DNA of 64,000 bases. Origin: Enchytraeus crypticus (taxonomy: Eukaryota > Annelida > Clitellata > Enchytraeida > Enchytraeidae). Made by a program: the position numbers and the translations under genes. Of this stretch, positions 11,201 to 21,808 are shown in pieces. The stretch is from positions 717,501 to 781,500 of the forward strand of contig CAJHZI010000263.1 in assembly GCA_905160935.1 (NCBI GenBank), in the 5' to 3' direction. Position 1 is the first letter of the stretch. Every line of letters starts with the position of its first letter. The notes beneath the pieces are model-generated. The model worked only from the letters and a program-made list of their open reading frames with translations. It ran no database searches and was not told the origin of the DNA.

Positions 11201-12746
11201 TTTTGCACATTTTAAATTTGAGGTGGGATTTAGCGCTTTCGATTTACTATGCGTAAATTTAAAAATTGAACGAACCAAAATTAAACTACATCGCGCCCGG
11301 TTAGTACTTTGTGGGCGACCACCTTGGATCACCGAGTTTTGACAGCTTTGAAAGAAAAAAAACCATCTTGGAAAACATCTTGAATCACCGAGTGTTGACA
11401 GCTTTAAAAGAAAAAACCACCTTGGAACACAGAGTGTTGTCAGCTTTGAACGAAAAAATCCCTACGGTGTTGGTTAGTAATTCATAAATCCGGCGCCTGC
11501 TGCAACCGATGCGCCAACAAAAGGTAACGATTACTGTTAAGTTAATAACCATGGAAAGGAAAGAACGAAAATAAAAGGTAAGCAAAAACAAAAAGGTAAG
11601 CAAAGTAGCAAAGTAGCACATGCCTTTGGTTGTCATGTGTGTATCAATAGGAAAATTAAAAAGGTGTATCAATGAGAAAATATAAAAGTCAAATATTTGA
11701 GGTGAAATAGATGTAGGCCTAGAAAACGACATGTACTAATGTCTATAGTTTGACACAATTCAACAGTTTGCCAAACCTTTATACCTTTATTTAGTTATAT
11801 AAAAGTCAAACGTTTAATATGAAGGTATTTCACGTTATATAATGAATAATTGGAAATACACACATTGATGGTGCAAAAGAAACAGATATAACTAAAATAC
11901 ACAAATAATACTATAGCTAAAAATATTGACTGTGATTATTGAAATGCTAGACTTAAAATTAATGCATATTAAAGATTTAATTAAATAAATAATTTATAGA
12001 CGCAGTAAATAACAACTGAAAACACACCTATGAGACATTTCTGCAATGTAGATATTGAAAGCGGAGAAAACCACAGCGCTACCAAACCCATTCAAAACCC
12101 TTCCAACAATCAGAGCCACATGTTCCTCAGCGAAGCATATACACAACCAGCCAATCAGCTGTGGCAACGCGGCAGCCATCAGAGTACCTCTTCTCCCCAG
12201 CCTATCAAGCGTCATTCCCACAACCAGACAGCTTAGGATTCCCCCAAAGTTTACCAGACTGGCAAATAGTGCTGACTCGGAGTGAGTCAGCATATTTGCT
12301 TCGATGAAGCGACCGATGGAGGGGGAGGTATAGCCGGTGACGAAACCTCTGCACAGCGGGGTGAAGCAGGCTAGCCCGGCAGTCAGAAGTTCCATCCACG
12401 GCAGCGCTCTCTTTGACGGCTGCTGACTTTCTAGCTGAGCGAGTTCATCTTCTGATCTTTGTGGCTCCATCTGTCCAGTTGATGGATTTTGTTGGTCTCT
12501 AGACGCCGTATGATGAAGAACGGTAGATGGATGGATAACGGCATAGTCGCTTACAGAGCTTGATTCGCTGCCGCTAGCATTGATGCTAACACGATTAGCA
12601 GCAATGGGATCCACATCAATGGTTAAGGGTTCAGAACCGCCGTCAGCTTCCTGGGCGTCAGAAGTTCTTGAACCGTAAGAAGAAGACAGGAGAGGCGTTG
12701 ATTCGCGCATTATGGCCGATAAATGAGACGGATCTATACGTAACAT
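8204..12746 (-). CDS. SLC2A-type facilitative sugar transporter (GLUT8/GLUT6/Tret1-like), 3 exons
   Basis: Exons are 12028-12746, 9766-10847 and 8204-8700. They join in frame (EMSH|RSRRGAL and SSCG|DNTT) to give 765 residues. The reading frame extends 5' of 12746 only with non-ATG codons; a second ATG at 12710 is possible. It is a 12-helix major facilitator sugar porter. Signatures seen are DRLGRRG after helix 2, GRVLNGFGSAVVFSAF then YIAEMS at helices 4-5, ESPRWLIQKGR after helix 6, and PETKNRALEEV after helix 12. Family members move hexoses or trehalose down gradients. A di-leucine motif near the N-terminus (RESTPLLSS) resembles the lysosomal/endosomal sorting signal of GLUT8, and the C-terminus ends RRPLLA. 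It is long for the family (about 480-520) because of a roughly 115-residue N-terminal tail and a 150-residue hydrophilic central loop. The substrate cannot be read from sequence. Confidence 0.88.
9340..9695 (+). mobile_element. LINE family D tail plus hairpin module
   Basis: The family D tail (ACATCATCCTTGTATGAGGA) and a long ATT-rich tract are followed at 9601-9690 by a module. The module contains an ACCCTGGT/ACCAGGGGT hairpin and the block TTTGATAAAACGATTCAAGC. The same order is found at 26100-26280. It lies in the SLC2A intron next to the donor at 9765. Confidence 0.65.
11455..11660. repeat. Dispersed repeat, copy 1
   Basis: CGGCGCCTGCTGCAACCGAT and GATGCGCCAACAAAAGG, then about 150 bp more, match 18320-18500. 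Three short direct repeats of CACCGAGTGTTGACAGCTTT type precede it at 11325-11450. It is in the SLC2A first intron. Confidence 0.55.
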
Positions 12747-13369
12747 GTTTTGGAAATGTCGACACGAAAAAGTGGTGTTTAATGACACCAAAATTTGGTG
12801 TGCTATCTTACAACTATATTGTTTTATATCAGTGGGATTATAGGTAGTGAAGCTAATTTAAGAAGATGATTTTAAAAGCAATCAGATAACAATAAAGTGG
12901 CCATATTTTCAACGGAATCGACATATTTACAGATGATTTATTTTGTAATAACTAACATTTTTGCTACAGTCAATTATTTTTTGCAAGAATTTGACTCAAA
13001 TAGGTGGAACCAGGTGGAACCTCTACACATTACAGTTTACCGTGATTCACAAGATGGCGGTAATTTTCGCTAACGATTCCCTCAATATTCGTCAGATGGA
13101 GACTGTGATGCTACGATTGATTCCCCAGATAGAGCTACTTGCTATAGGATTTTCATCTTTACAAGAAGAATGATAGCATCAGAGGAGCTAGTGGAGATAT
13201 TTCTCATTACGGCTGATACTACGCTATTTATTGTCCAATTTGTGGCGTGTGATGCAGATGATAGTTCAAAATCATTCAAATTTTCCATGACGAATTTTCA
13301 CTAAGTTCTGAAACAATAAAAAAGCATACACCAGTATATTGTATAAGCAGCCTACTTCTATTAGAGAAA

Positions 13370-13432
13370 TGGAAGATTCAAGCCTCGCATAATAAGATTT
13401 TAGAACATTTTTCTACTGATACTAAAGTCATC
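13370..13432. repeat. 60-bp direct repeat, partner at 14445-14505
   Basis: AGATTTTAGAACATTTTTCT, then ACTGATACTAAAGTC, is present in both places 1.07 kb apart, in the region upstream of SLC2A. Confidence 0.6.
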
Positions 13433-13874
13433 AGAGATGATAGGAAACAGATGAGAGGCTCACAAATAGAGAGCTGTATTATATAAACGATGCCAATCTC
13501 AAGGAAGCGACTAATAAATTATAATAGACAAGAAGTTAAGGAAGAACATTTCAGAACTTCAAAAATTGAACTTAAGCAAAAAAACTCCGTAAACACGTGC
13601 GATATGTAATGGTCTAACGAAAAGCACAAAAATGGTTATATCGTCGAGCCGGTCAGATTTTGCTATTAGCAATTTTGTTATTCTAAATAGGTTGATAATA
13701 GGATAATCATCATCATCATCATCATCGTCATCATCATCGTCATGTTCCTTTTAAATATATGTTACACATATTTCCCTCCACTAATGACTTTAATTATTTT
13801 TATCGACGTCACCCCTCCCAATAAATTTATTTTAAATACAATTAGAAAGCTATTCATATATCACAGAAGTATTA

Positions 13875-14170
13875 TGAGCATTCATAATGTCTACATATCT
13901 AGCATAAACCCTATCTAATATCTACATATATAACATGAACCCTATCTAATAGCTACATATCTAGTATGAACCCTATCTAATATCTACATATATAACAAGA
14001 ACTCCATCTAATATCTACATATCTAGCAAGAACTCTATCTAATATCTACATACATGTATATAACATGAACCCTATCTAATATCGGCATATCTAGCATGAA
14101 CTCTATCTAATATCTGCATATCTAGCATGAACCCTATCTAATATCTACATATCTAAAATGAACCCTATCT
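13875..14170. repeat. About 30-bp minisatellite
   Basis: CTATCTAATATCTACATATC, then TAGCATGAAC, units occur about ten times, upstream of SLC2A. Confidence 0.85.
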
Positions 14171-15483
14171 ACAGCATCTGACGTTTTATTTAATATTTTC
14201 CTTTATTTATGTTCAACTATAAATAAATGCAAACTATACAATACAACCGTAAAAACAACAATTAATTAAATTAAAACGATAAACACATAGAAAAATGCAA
14301 TGCAATGATAACTGCTATTAAATTCAATATAGTGATATTCAAAAATTAAATCCAATACAGCGATGTATACAATTAATTGTATATTGCGCTGTATTGCAGT
14401 TAGGACTATACATGCCTGTATTGCTGGCAGGATGTCTTTCTATTTGAAGATTCAGCCTCGCAGAAGATTTTAGAACATTTTTCTACTGATACTAAAGTCT
14501 TCTTTCTAATTGTATTTAAGTGCAATACAACGTATAAGCAATTAAATAAAATTAAACAACAATATAGTATATCATATACATGTAGAGCGCAGAATCATAT
14601 TAAATAGCACAACTGCTCTCGTATAACTTCATCAACAGATGCTTAACTATTAGAAAGGACTTACCATGCGATCTATTGAATCCCGTTTTCTATATAAAAC
14701 ACCTTTCTTTCTATCACTATCGAATTGTAATTGAAGAATGAAGTAACTCCCTCTCTGAAATGACGATCCAGTGCTCAAAGTCAAAAACAAATCATACTAT
14801 GAACAAGAAGGAAAGGCCACGCTAAGGGGCCTAGCAGGCTTCCAGGTACATTACGCCCTCAGTGCATAGCCCTTTAATCTCCGCATTGGACAATGTGTGG
14901 CCCAGTTATTTAACATGATGCTGAGAGGTTAGCGTAGCCCAGCTTCGGACAAAACTGCTGGGAAACCCTGCAATTTTTTTCCCAAATATTACAGTACTTA
15001 ATCATTACTTGCAAAAATTTTATCATCAATAAACGTAAAAGTCATAAGAAAAATCTAGTTGTTAATTTTTATTATGTTTTAACTAGTCTTAAGCAAACTT
15101 AATTTACTTTCTGACTCAGAAACTGTTATGTTATCTTAAATTATTAATTTCCCAGCAGACCAGAGTCAAATTGTAATAAGTGTTCCATAAAATAAAGGTG
15201 ATTTTGTGTTAGCGTTGTAATGCTTTTGCATCAATCTGTTTTAAGGGAAAAGTTTTAGTGAGAATAATCCACCGATAATCGTTCCTTTCCATAGGTGGGG
15301 AATAAAGCAGATATAAATATCTCGACATACTTCTAATGCTAAATCTTATTTAAACGTCTATATATCTATCAGTAAAGATTGTGTAAGTAACCGACCAGAT
15401 AACGTACGGCTAGGATGCAACCGAAGATCTACATAGGCAAGCTTGATAAGTTACAAGCCACTTGGCAATTATAGCGATAATGC

Positions 15484-15616
15484 TAAAGCTAAAGCTGATG
15501 TTAACGTCAGTTTCCTCACTCGAAAGCGATGCCAGTGACGAGCGAGCCCAGGATTTGAACCCCACACCTACTGAGCCGCGATCGAGTACCTTACTGACTT
15601 CGCCACTGGCTCCACC
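15484..15616 (-). mobile_element. SINE-A copy
   Basis: This is a full-length copy in reverse orientation; the B box is CCAGGATTTGAACCCC on the plus strand. Confidence 0.8.
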
Positions 15617-16045
15617 TAACTCTACTGCAGATAAGCGATATGGTCGTGATCTTGATATATTTTACATTCAATCTGAAAATACATTATACATGTAAAACTG
15701 ATAATTGCTTTAATAGAAATAAACGCATTCAATATATGCATTGCAGTGCCTCTAACTTGACATTAAAAATTCCCCCTAGCTTGAAAATAAACAAATTCGC
15801 CACTATGTTGTGTGTATGTCTGTATGTATGTGTGTGGGAGGGGGTAAGAACGGTTTGGGGTTTGGTAGGCGCTTCAGCCTACAGAGCATTGTGCTTCGTG
15901 CGCTTAACGAAGGTCTAGGCCAGCTTAGTTCACACCTCTTTTACAAATGTCTAAATAATTAGACCAATTCACAGAAATGCCAGAAGAGATCGATTCGATC
16001 AATAGTTGGCGCTACAGCAGAAACAGAGTAAATTTAAATCTAAAT

Positions 16046-16049
<4 letters not shown>

Positions 16050-16095
<46 letters not shown>
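16050..16095. repeat. GA/CT microsatellites of the window
   Basis: This is a GA run. Others lie at 1064-1110 (CT), 16405-16442 (CT), 17893-17923 (GA), 20090-20165 (GA), 30290-30440 (GA, abutting the donor of SMG8 exon 13), 48945-48962 and 49275-49298 (CT). Confidence 0.85.
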
Positions 16096-16096
<1 letters not shown>

Positions 16097-16401
16097 CAAA
16101 ACAATTAAAATAGGCATTTCATACACAGAGGCACCGTCAGTGACGATTCGGCTGTGTTTAGAACAAAGGCAAGCGTGCCAACAAATCAGCCGACTCGGTA
16201 TGAAGTTCATCATTTAAAAAATTACACAATTTAATAAATTCCGTAAAATAAAAACAAAAAGGAACAATACGAATAGTGGAGTCAGTAGAACATTCGGTTG
16301 AGAGGCTGATAGCGGTTCAGTAGATGAAGGGTTCAAATCCCGTTCTCGACCGTCACTTACAGGCTTTCGAAAAAAGACGGACGTTAATAACTATTAACTA
16401 A

Positions 16402-16446
<45 letters not shown>

Positions 16447-16457
16447 CATAGCACATA

Positions 16458-16688
16458 TTGAATGTCTCTATAGCGTAGGGGTAACGTCATGAAGTTTTAA
16501 ATGACAGATCCTGAGGTGAATTGAAACCTCGTGAGCTCGAATCCCAGCCGCGTTGATCTGTGAGTAAAATCTCGGACGTTCACTTGACTGGTTACACCGC
16601 AAACGGATTAAAATTGCCTAACGGTTTAAACATGTGGTGTTAAAAGTGACAGATATCAACGTAGTTGACCATTTCACTCTAATGCATG
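16458..16688 (+). mobile_element. SINE-B copy after a CT microsatellite
   Basis: It begins TATAGCGTAGGGGTAACGTC, has an ATCCCAGCCGCGTTGATCTG B-box region, and ends GACCATTTCACTCTAATGC. Confidence 0.78.
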
Positions 16689-17384
16689 TATACTTTTTTA
16701 CTATTAACTTCAAAGTAAAGAGTAATTTTAACGCAGAAGCAGCAAAGGACCAAATATTGCATCATAATTAACATCATCCTCACTATATTGTATAACCTTT
16801 GAAGAACTAAGATTTATCATTGTTATGCTATACAATAATTCTGCTCTCAACTTTTAAACCACTTAAGTGTATTTTATCGTTGGTTTTTAACCGTAGTTGG
16901 ATTGTTTAATTTGTTTTGTATTTTTATGAAGATTTCTGCCATGGGTAGACCTATGTCAGCTTTCTGATTTACGCTAGTTCACCGTCCAGAGGAAAGAGGT
17001 CAAAGTTCACATTTCGCTTCACTCATGGACACACTGTGCATGTCTAAAAATAGCTCTGAGCTCATGGACACACTGTGCAAAAATAGCCCAGAACCCAGAA
17101 AGGCGCGTGATGTCATTAGATTTAAAGTTATCGACCAAGAGATGCTTTGGAGCCCCGGGTTCGATCCCTATTGGGGCGCTGATCAGAGAGTACATTATAT
17201 AATCTTGGACCGGGACCGGTAAACAAATCATGAACTAACTGTCTAACGACTAAATATGAACCATTCAGAGATAGATGTCATCACAGATTTTCATTAAGAT
17301 GTGCTTAACATTAAGCTCAAGTGCAGAATAAGTCGTACTAAGCCGTCTATAGGCTTGCGGTAATGCCTTACATCATACATGACG

Positions 17385-17509
17385 AAAGCTAATGTTAACG
17401 TTAGTTTCCTCACTCGAAAGCGATGTCAGTGACGGGCGAGCCTAGGATTTGAACCCCTCACATACTGATCCGCGGTCGAGTATCTTACTGACATCGCCAC
17501 TGGCTCTAG
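17385..17509 (-). mobile_element. SINE-A copy
   Basis: This is a full-length reverse copy ending at CGCCACTGGCTCTAGCC. Confidence 0.8.
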
Positions 17510-17887
17510 CCAATGACGTATACATCTCTTATGCATCAGCATCTCATAGAACAATGAAAAAGTGCTGCTTTAGTTTTAGTATTTTAGTAGTTCATTAGAA
17601 TTAATAACTTAATACTTCAAGTTGTCCCGTGTTGTGTACGGGACTGTGGGTTAACAGGAAACCCACCAATCGCAGCTGCATATTTCATAAGTGGCGACTG
17701 CGCAAGAACTGGTGAAGGCTATGGAAATCCACTTCAGAAGCATTATTCTAATTCTCTAGACTATATAGAAGAGCGAATAATGTTTAGGCTATCGAGAAGG
17801 GCTTGACTTCTTGATCGACGGAGTGCTCTTTGTCGAGTGAGACAAAAGATTATGAATATGTAGGCCTACCTTGGACCTGCCACTTGG

Positions 17888-17924
<37 letters not shown>

Positions 17925-18319
17925 CTGCTTCACGACAAGCAATTGTTTGCGCAGACTTTCTTAACACCTGTGTAGGTGGTCTCTTACGACGACAAGCAGT
18001 TGTAAATTGAATCACATTCTTTGATCAAACACCTTAGTTCCTTAGCGCCGAAAACAAAACCGTTCAATATAAACTAACTGTTCATAGCTGTTCATTGTAG
18101 GTCACCGATACAAATACAGGCCACACCGTCTCTGCCAGTATCGCTTGATATATGGAAACAGACGTTAAACCCAGCTTAGCATGTATGTTTCTGCTATTAG
18201 AAACAAAGCAAACGATGAATAAATAACCTTGCTAACGGCTGCAACGTGAATAGCATAAGCAAACGATCGACTGGACAATAAATGATACCGTCACTGATAT
18301 CGCTTTCGAGTGAGGACAC

Positions 18320-18500
18320 TAACTGAAGGTGTTGGAAGATTATTCTTAAATCGGCGCCGGCTGCAATTGATGCGCCAACAAAAGGCAACGATTACTAACA
18401 ACCAAGGAGAGGAATGGAAGAAATATCGAAAACTACAAAAATAGAAACCATAAGAAAGGAAACTATGTAAGCACATGCGGTATGTCTTGTGTGTAACTAT
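18320..18500. repeat. Dispersed repeat, copy 2
   Basis: This is the counterpart of 11455-11660 (CGGCGCCGGCTGCAATTGAT, then GCACATGCGGTATGTC). Confidence 0.55.
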
Positions 18501-18780
18501 GCGAACAAAACTGAAGTTAACATGCCATTGTGCTTTTCCAGCTTTTAAAAGAACTCTAGCTACAACGTCTGATCACAGTACTGCTCTTTGGTCTAGTTCC
18601 TACGATAGAATCACGTCACTCGTGATAGCAGAGGCGTCACTGTAGACCTGTAGATAACAGAGACCATGTGTCGCGCTGTCTGGCTATACAAACCACCATC
18701 ATTAGAGCGGCAGACTTATTTAAAATAGCGACTTGTTCCTTCAAATTCTCCTTCAATATATTACAGTTTCATTCCATTCT

Positions 18781-19060
18781 AGAATGGAAGGAAAAAGAGG
18801 CAGGGGCAGGCCGAGCTTAGGTATGTTAGATGATTTAAAGACCCACTCGTATGTGGTAATGAAGAGGAAACATAACAACATAACATTACAACAATTAGAG
18901 TGCTATAGTCATCAATGACAACATCGAGCACTATTGAGACAAAATTAAGCCGGCATCTCTGTCTTCCGAAAGCGGAAGACAGAGAAGAGTGGAGGACTTA
19001 TATACCATGGACCTGCCAGTAGGCAGGTCCATGGTATATAAGTCCTAAGAGAGTCCACTA
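18781..19060 (+). mobile_element. LINE family F fragment with a 25-bp inverted repeat
   Basis: The frame [20 protein letters not shown] is interrupted by a LINE C tail (18885-18958). It is then followed by the family F end, which here forms a perfect 25-bp hairpin at 18993-19046 and a smaller hairpin at 18961-18980. Confidence 0.65.
18885..18958 (-). mobile_element. LINE family C tail fragment
   Basis: This is a short copy of the family C 3' tail (GAGTGCTATAGTCATC, then GACAACATCGAGCACTATTG), directly abutting the LINE F fragment at 18781-18885. Confidence 0.65.
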
Positions 19061-19389
19061 AGAGAGATATTAAAGCTCTTCTTTACTCCACACACGCACA
19101 CAGTGTTGATAAGGATGTGTGTTTTTGTGAGTGTAATATCTTTGCAACGGTTAAATTTCAAATCGAAGCAGTCTGCGAGTTTTGAATTAGGATTTAGGAC
19201 GACCTCTAGCAGTGGAATTACAAGACAATAAATTGCGCAGCTACAGTGGCCGCTCTTGTGAACACGTGCGGTTTACGGCGTCAATAGTCTAACAATAACT
19301 TATTGTTACCAATTAATTAATTAATTCACTGATATAATTAGTGTAAAGGCCCCATTGCATAAGAACGTCTGTAGAACATAACAACGAAG

Positions 19390-19478
19390 TATGTTCGGGG
19401 TCCAGATCCTGGGCTCGCTCGTCACTGACATCGCTTTCAAGTGAGGAAACTGTCATTTAACATTAGCTTTACCAGCTT
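19390..19478 (+). mobile_element. SINE-A copy, 5'-truncated
   Basis: It contains GGTCCAGATCCTGGGCTCGC through ATTAGCTTT; the A box is missing. A smaller fragment of the same family is at 18285-18322 (plus), and another at 3140-3200 (plus). Confidence 0.7.
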
Positions 19479-20085
19479 TTGCTTTTTAAACCTATGAAAA
19501 ATACAACACGATCCAGTCAGTATGCTTGGTAATAAGCCATCTCTTTAAACAACATTTTATTACACACTTAGCAATGCACTTCGGTATTTGCACACATAAA
19601 AAGCACTGATGCACATTTAAGACTTAATTCATACACTTGTACATATATTTCTATTGTAGCGTCCGGGACACTAAAGAATAGATCATTAATACCACGTGTC
19701 ATAAGAGGCAACAAAGCATAAACTGAGGAAGGCAAAGAACAACTACCTACCTCAGAAGAATTACATTGTTTATACTCTGACGACTAAATAAATATTTTAA
19801 TAATGCAAGTTTCTTTCTTGAGTTATAAGCTTATAGTTAATGTTTATAGTTAATGCTTTTAGTTAATTATAGCTTAATGTTTCAGTTATGAGATATATTA
19901 AAACGAGTAGTGGGACCAATTACTAAATAGTAAATTACGCCTACTACGACCACTGTGCTTCATTAACATCTTATAACTAGATGATCATAAATTTATATCA
20001 TCATGTTATTGACGTATTATCATTTTATGTCATTATCAAGTTATCAAAGTGTCTGGGAGTTATTTATTTGACTATAGAGACAAAG

Positions 20086-20138
<53 letters not shown>

Positions 20139-20804
20139 GAGAGAGAGAGAGAGAGAGATAAAGAGAGAGTGTTACAGTCAACCATGACATCACAGAGCAC
20201 TGCATTGGTTAGCCTACACTAATGAATCCAGTGAGAAGCCTGCAGGCTAACAGGTTCTGTTGATCAGTAGGTTGCCTGTAGGCACCAAACTCTCCCAGGT
20301 AAACATACCTGTCGTAGTCACCGTCAGCATAGATATCTCTCGTTAAAGAATGATTCCGTAATCGATCAATCAACCAACCAATCAATAAACCAACCAATCC
20401 ATCAATCAATCAATCTATCAATCGCTCGATCAATCAATCGATTAAGCAGCAATAATACGATAAATCAACAAATAAATAAATAACAGTGAAATAAAAATTT
20501 CAAAAAATTCATCAATGACCAGTAAATTAATAAATTAACAAGTAAACCAATTAACAATTAAATGAACCAATAACTCAACCAATCAGGTGACCTATTTGTC
20601 TGCCTAAAAACCAACCATAGGATCAACAGTCACAAGTTACGATTCACTCTAATTGCCAATTTTACGGCCTTCCAATAGATAGCAACTGACGGGTTTGTCG
20701 AGGTGACAGTCAATTTTTGATTTTTATGAACACTTTTAGACCCGATAAACTCCTCCGATTTGTCGGCTGACTCATCGTCACAAATTCCACCAGTTAAGCT
20801 TCTG

Positions 20805-21005
20805 TAGCCTTGTGTAATACGGAGTAATGTAATTTGAGCCTTGTGTAATACGGAGTAATGTAATTTGAGCCTTGTGTAATACGGAGTAATGTAATTTGAG
20901 CCTTGTGTAATACGGAGTAATGTAATTTGAGCCTTGTGTAATACGGATTAATGCAATTTGAGCCTTGTGTAATACGAATTAATGTTGAGAATTGTGTAAT
21001 GCGGA
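20805..21005. repeat. 32-bp minisatellite
   Basis: AGCCTTGTGTAATACGGAGT, then AATGTAATTTG, is repeated six times with decay at the right end. It is intergenic, about 0.8 kb beyond the SMG8 stop. Confidence 0.88.
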
Positions 21006-21589
21006 TTGATAATTTTTATAGCGATAGATTTATTAGTTAGTGTTAGTAGAGTTATTAGCGTTAAGTAGAGTAATATTTAGTTAGTAGTAATCTATCGATC
21101 ATTTGTTTACTATTCAAACTAATGAGAAAAAACTACTCCCCTCTGTCGAATAAAATAGTAACAGGATTGTAATTTACGACCCGTTGAGACGACAAACAGT
21201 TTGTCCCTATACTTGTAATTAGTCAGTAGCGTTGTGTGCATCTGAGACATGAATTCTCTGTTACAATAGTTAGCGAGAAGTGGCTCTATAATATAAAATG
21301 TTATCAGATAGATAGCATAGATTGAAGAACAGGGAACTGTTTGGGGTTTTTAGTCGCAGAACATTAACAAGGTGATTAGCATCCAAAGTTACACAGTGAA
21401 TGATCATAAATATACAATAAATCCCTTAATTTGTAAGACTTCACACAAAAATTATATTACTTCCTGGGTAAAAAAATGTCATCGAGAAAAAGCAGTTAAT
21501 TTTGGATAAGATAGATGTCTAGAGGCCTAATACAAGTCTGCGATATTTTAAATAATCATTGATCAGCAATAAGCTATATTAAGAAACAA

Positions 21590-21755
21590 ACAAGATAACA
21601 CACAAGATAACATACAAGATAACATACAAGATAACACACAAGATAACACACAAGATAACATACAAGATAACATACAAGATAACATACAAGATAACATACA
21701 AGATAACATACAAGAAAACATACTATATCAGATAACATACAAGATAACATACTGC
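21590..21755. repeat. 12-bp minisatellite downstream of SMG8
   Basis: AAGATAACATAC units, about 13 copies, end roughly 50 bp beyond the SMG8 stop codon, so they are probably in the 3' UTR. Confidence 0.85.
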
Positions 21756-21808
21756 AATAGAACCACTAACACACACCCTAAAACAACATTTTAACAACAT
21801 TATAATCA

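Larger units (their letters stand above)
12747..21808. other. Intergenic: SLC2A 5' side to SMG8 3' side
   Basis: No gene is seen in 9 kb. Contents are a 60-bp direct repeat pair, the 30-bp minisatellite, SINE-A and SINE-B copies, GA/CT runs, the LINE F/C composite with hairpins at 18781-19060, an AATC tract at 20345-20445 and the 32-bp minisatellite. The rest is AT-rich sequence without signal. Confidence 0.7.

Noticed and set aside
14420-14445. 17-bp identity with the SLC2A second exon (GGCAGGATGTCTTTCT)
   Set aside because: Too short to show duplication of the gene; treated as chance.
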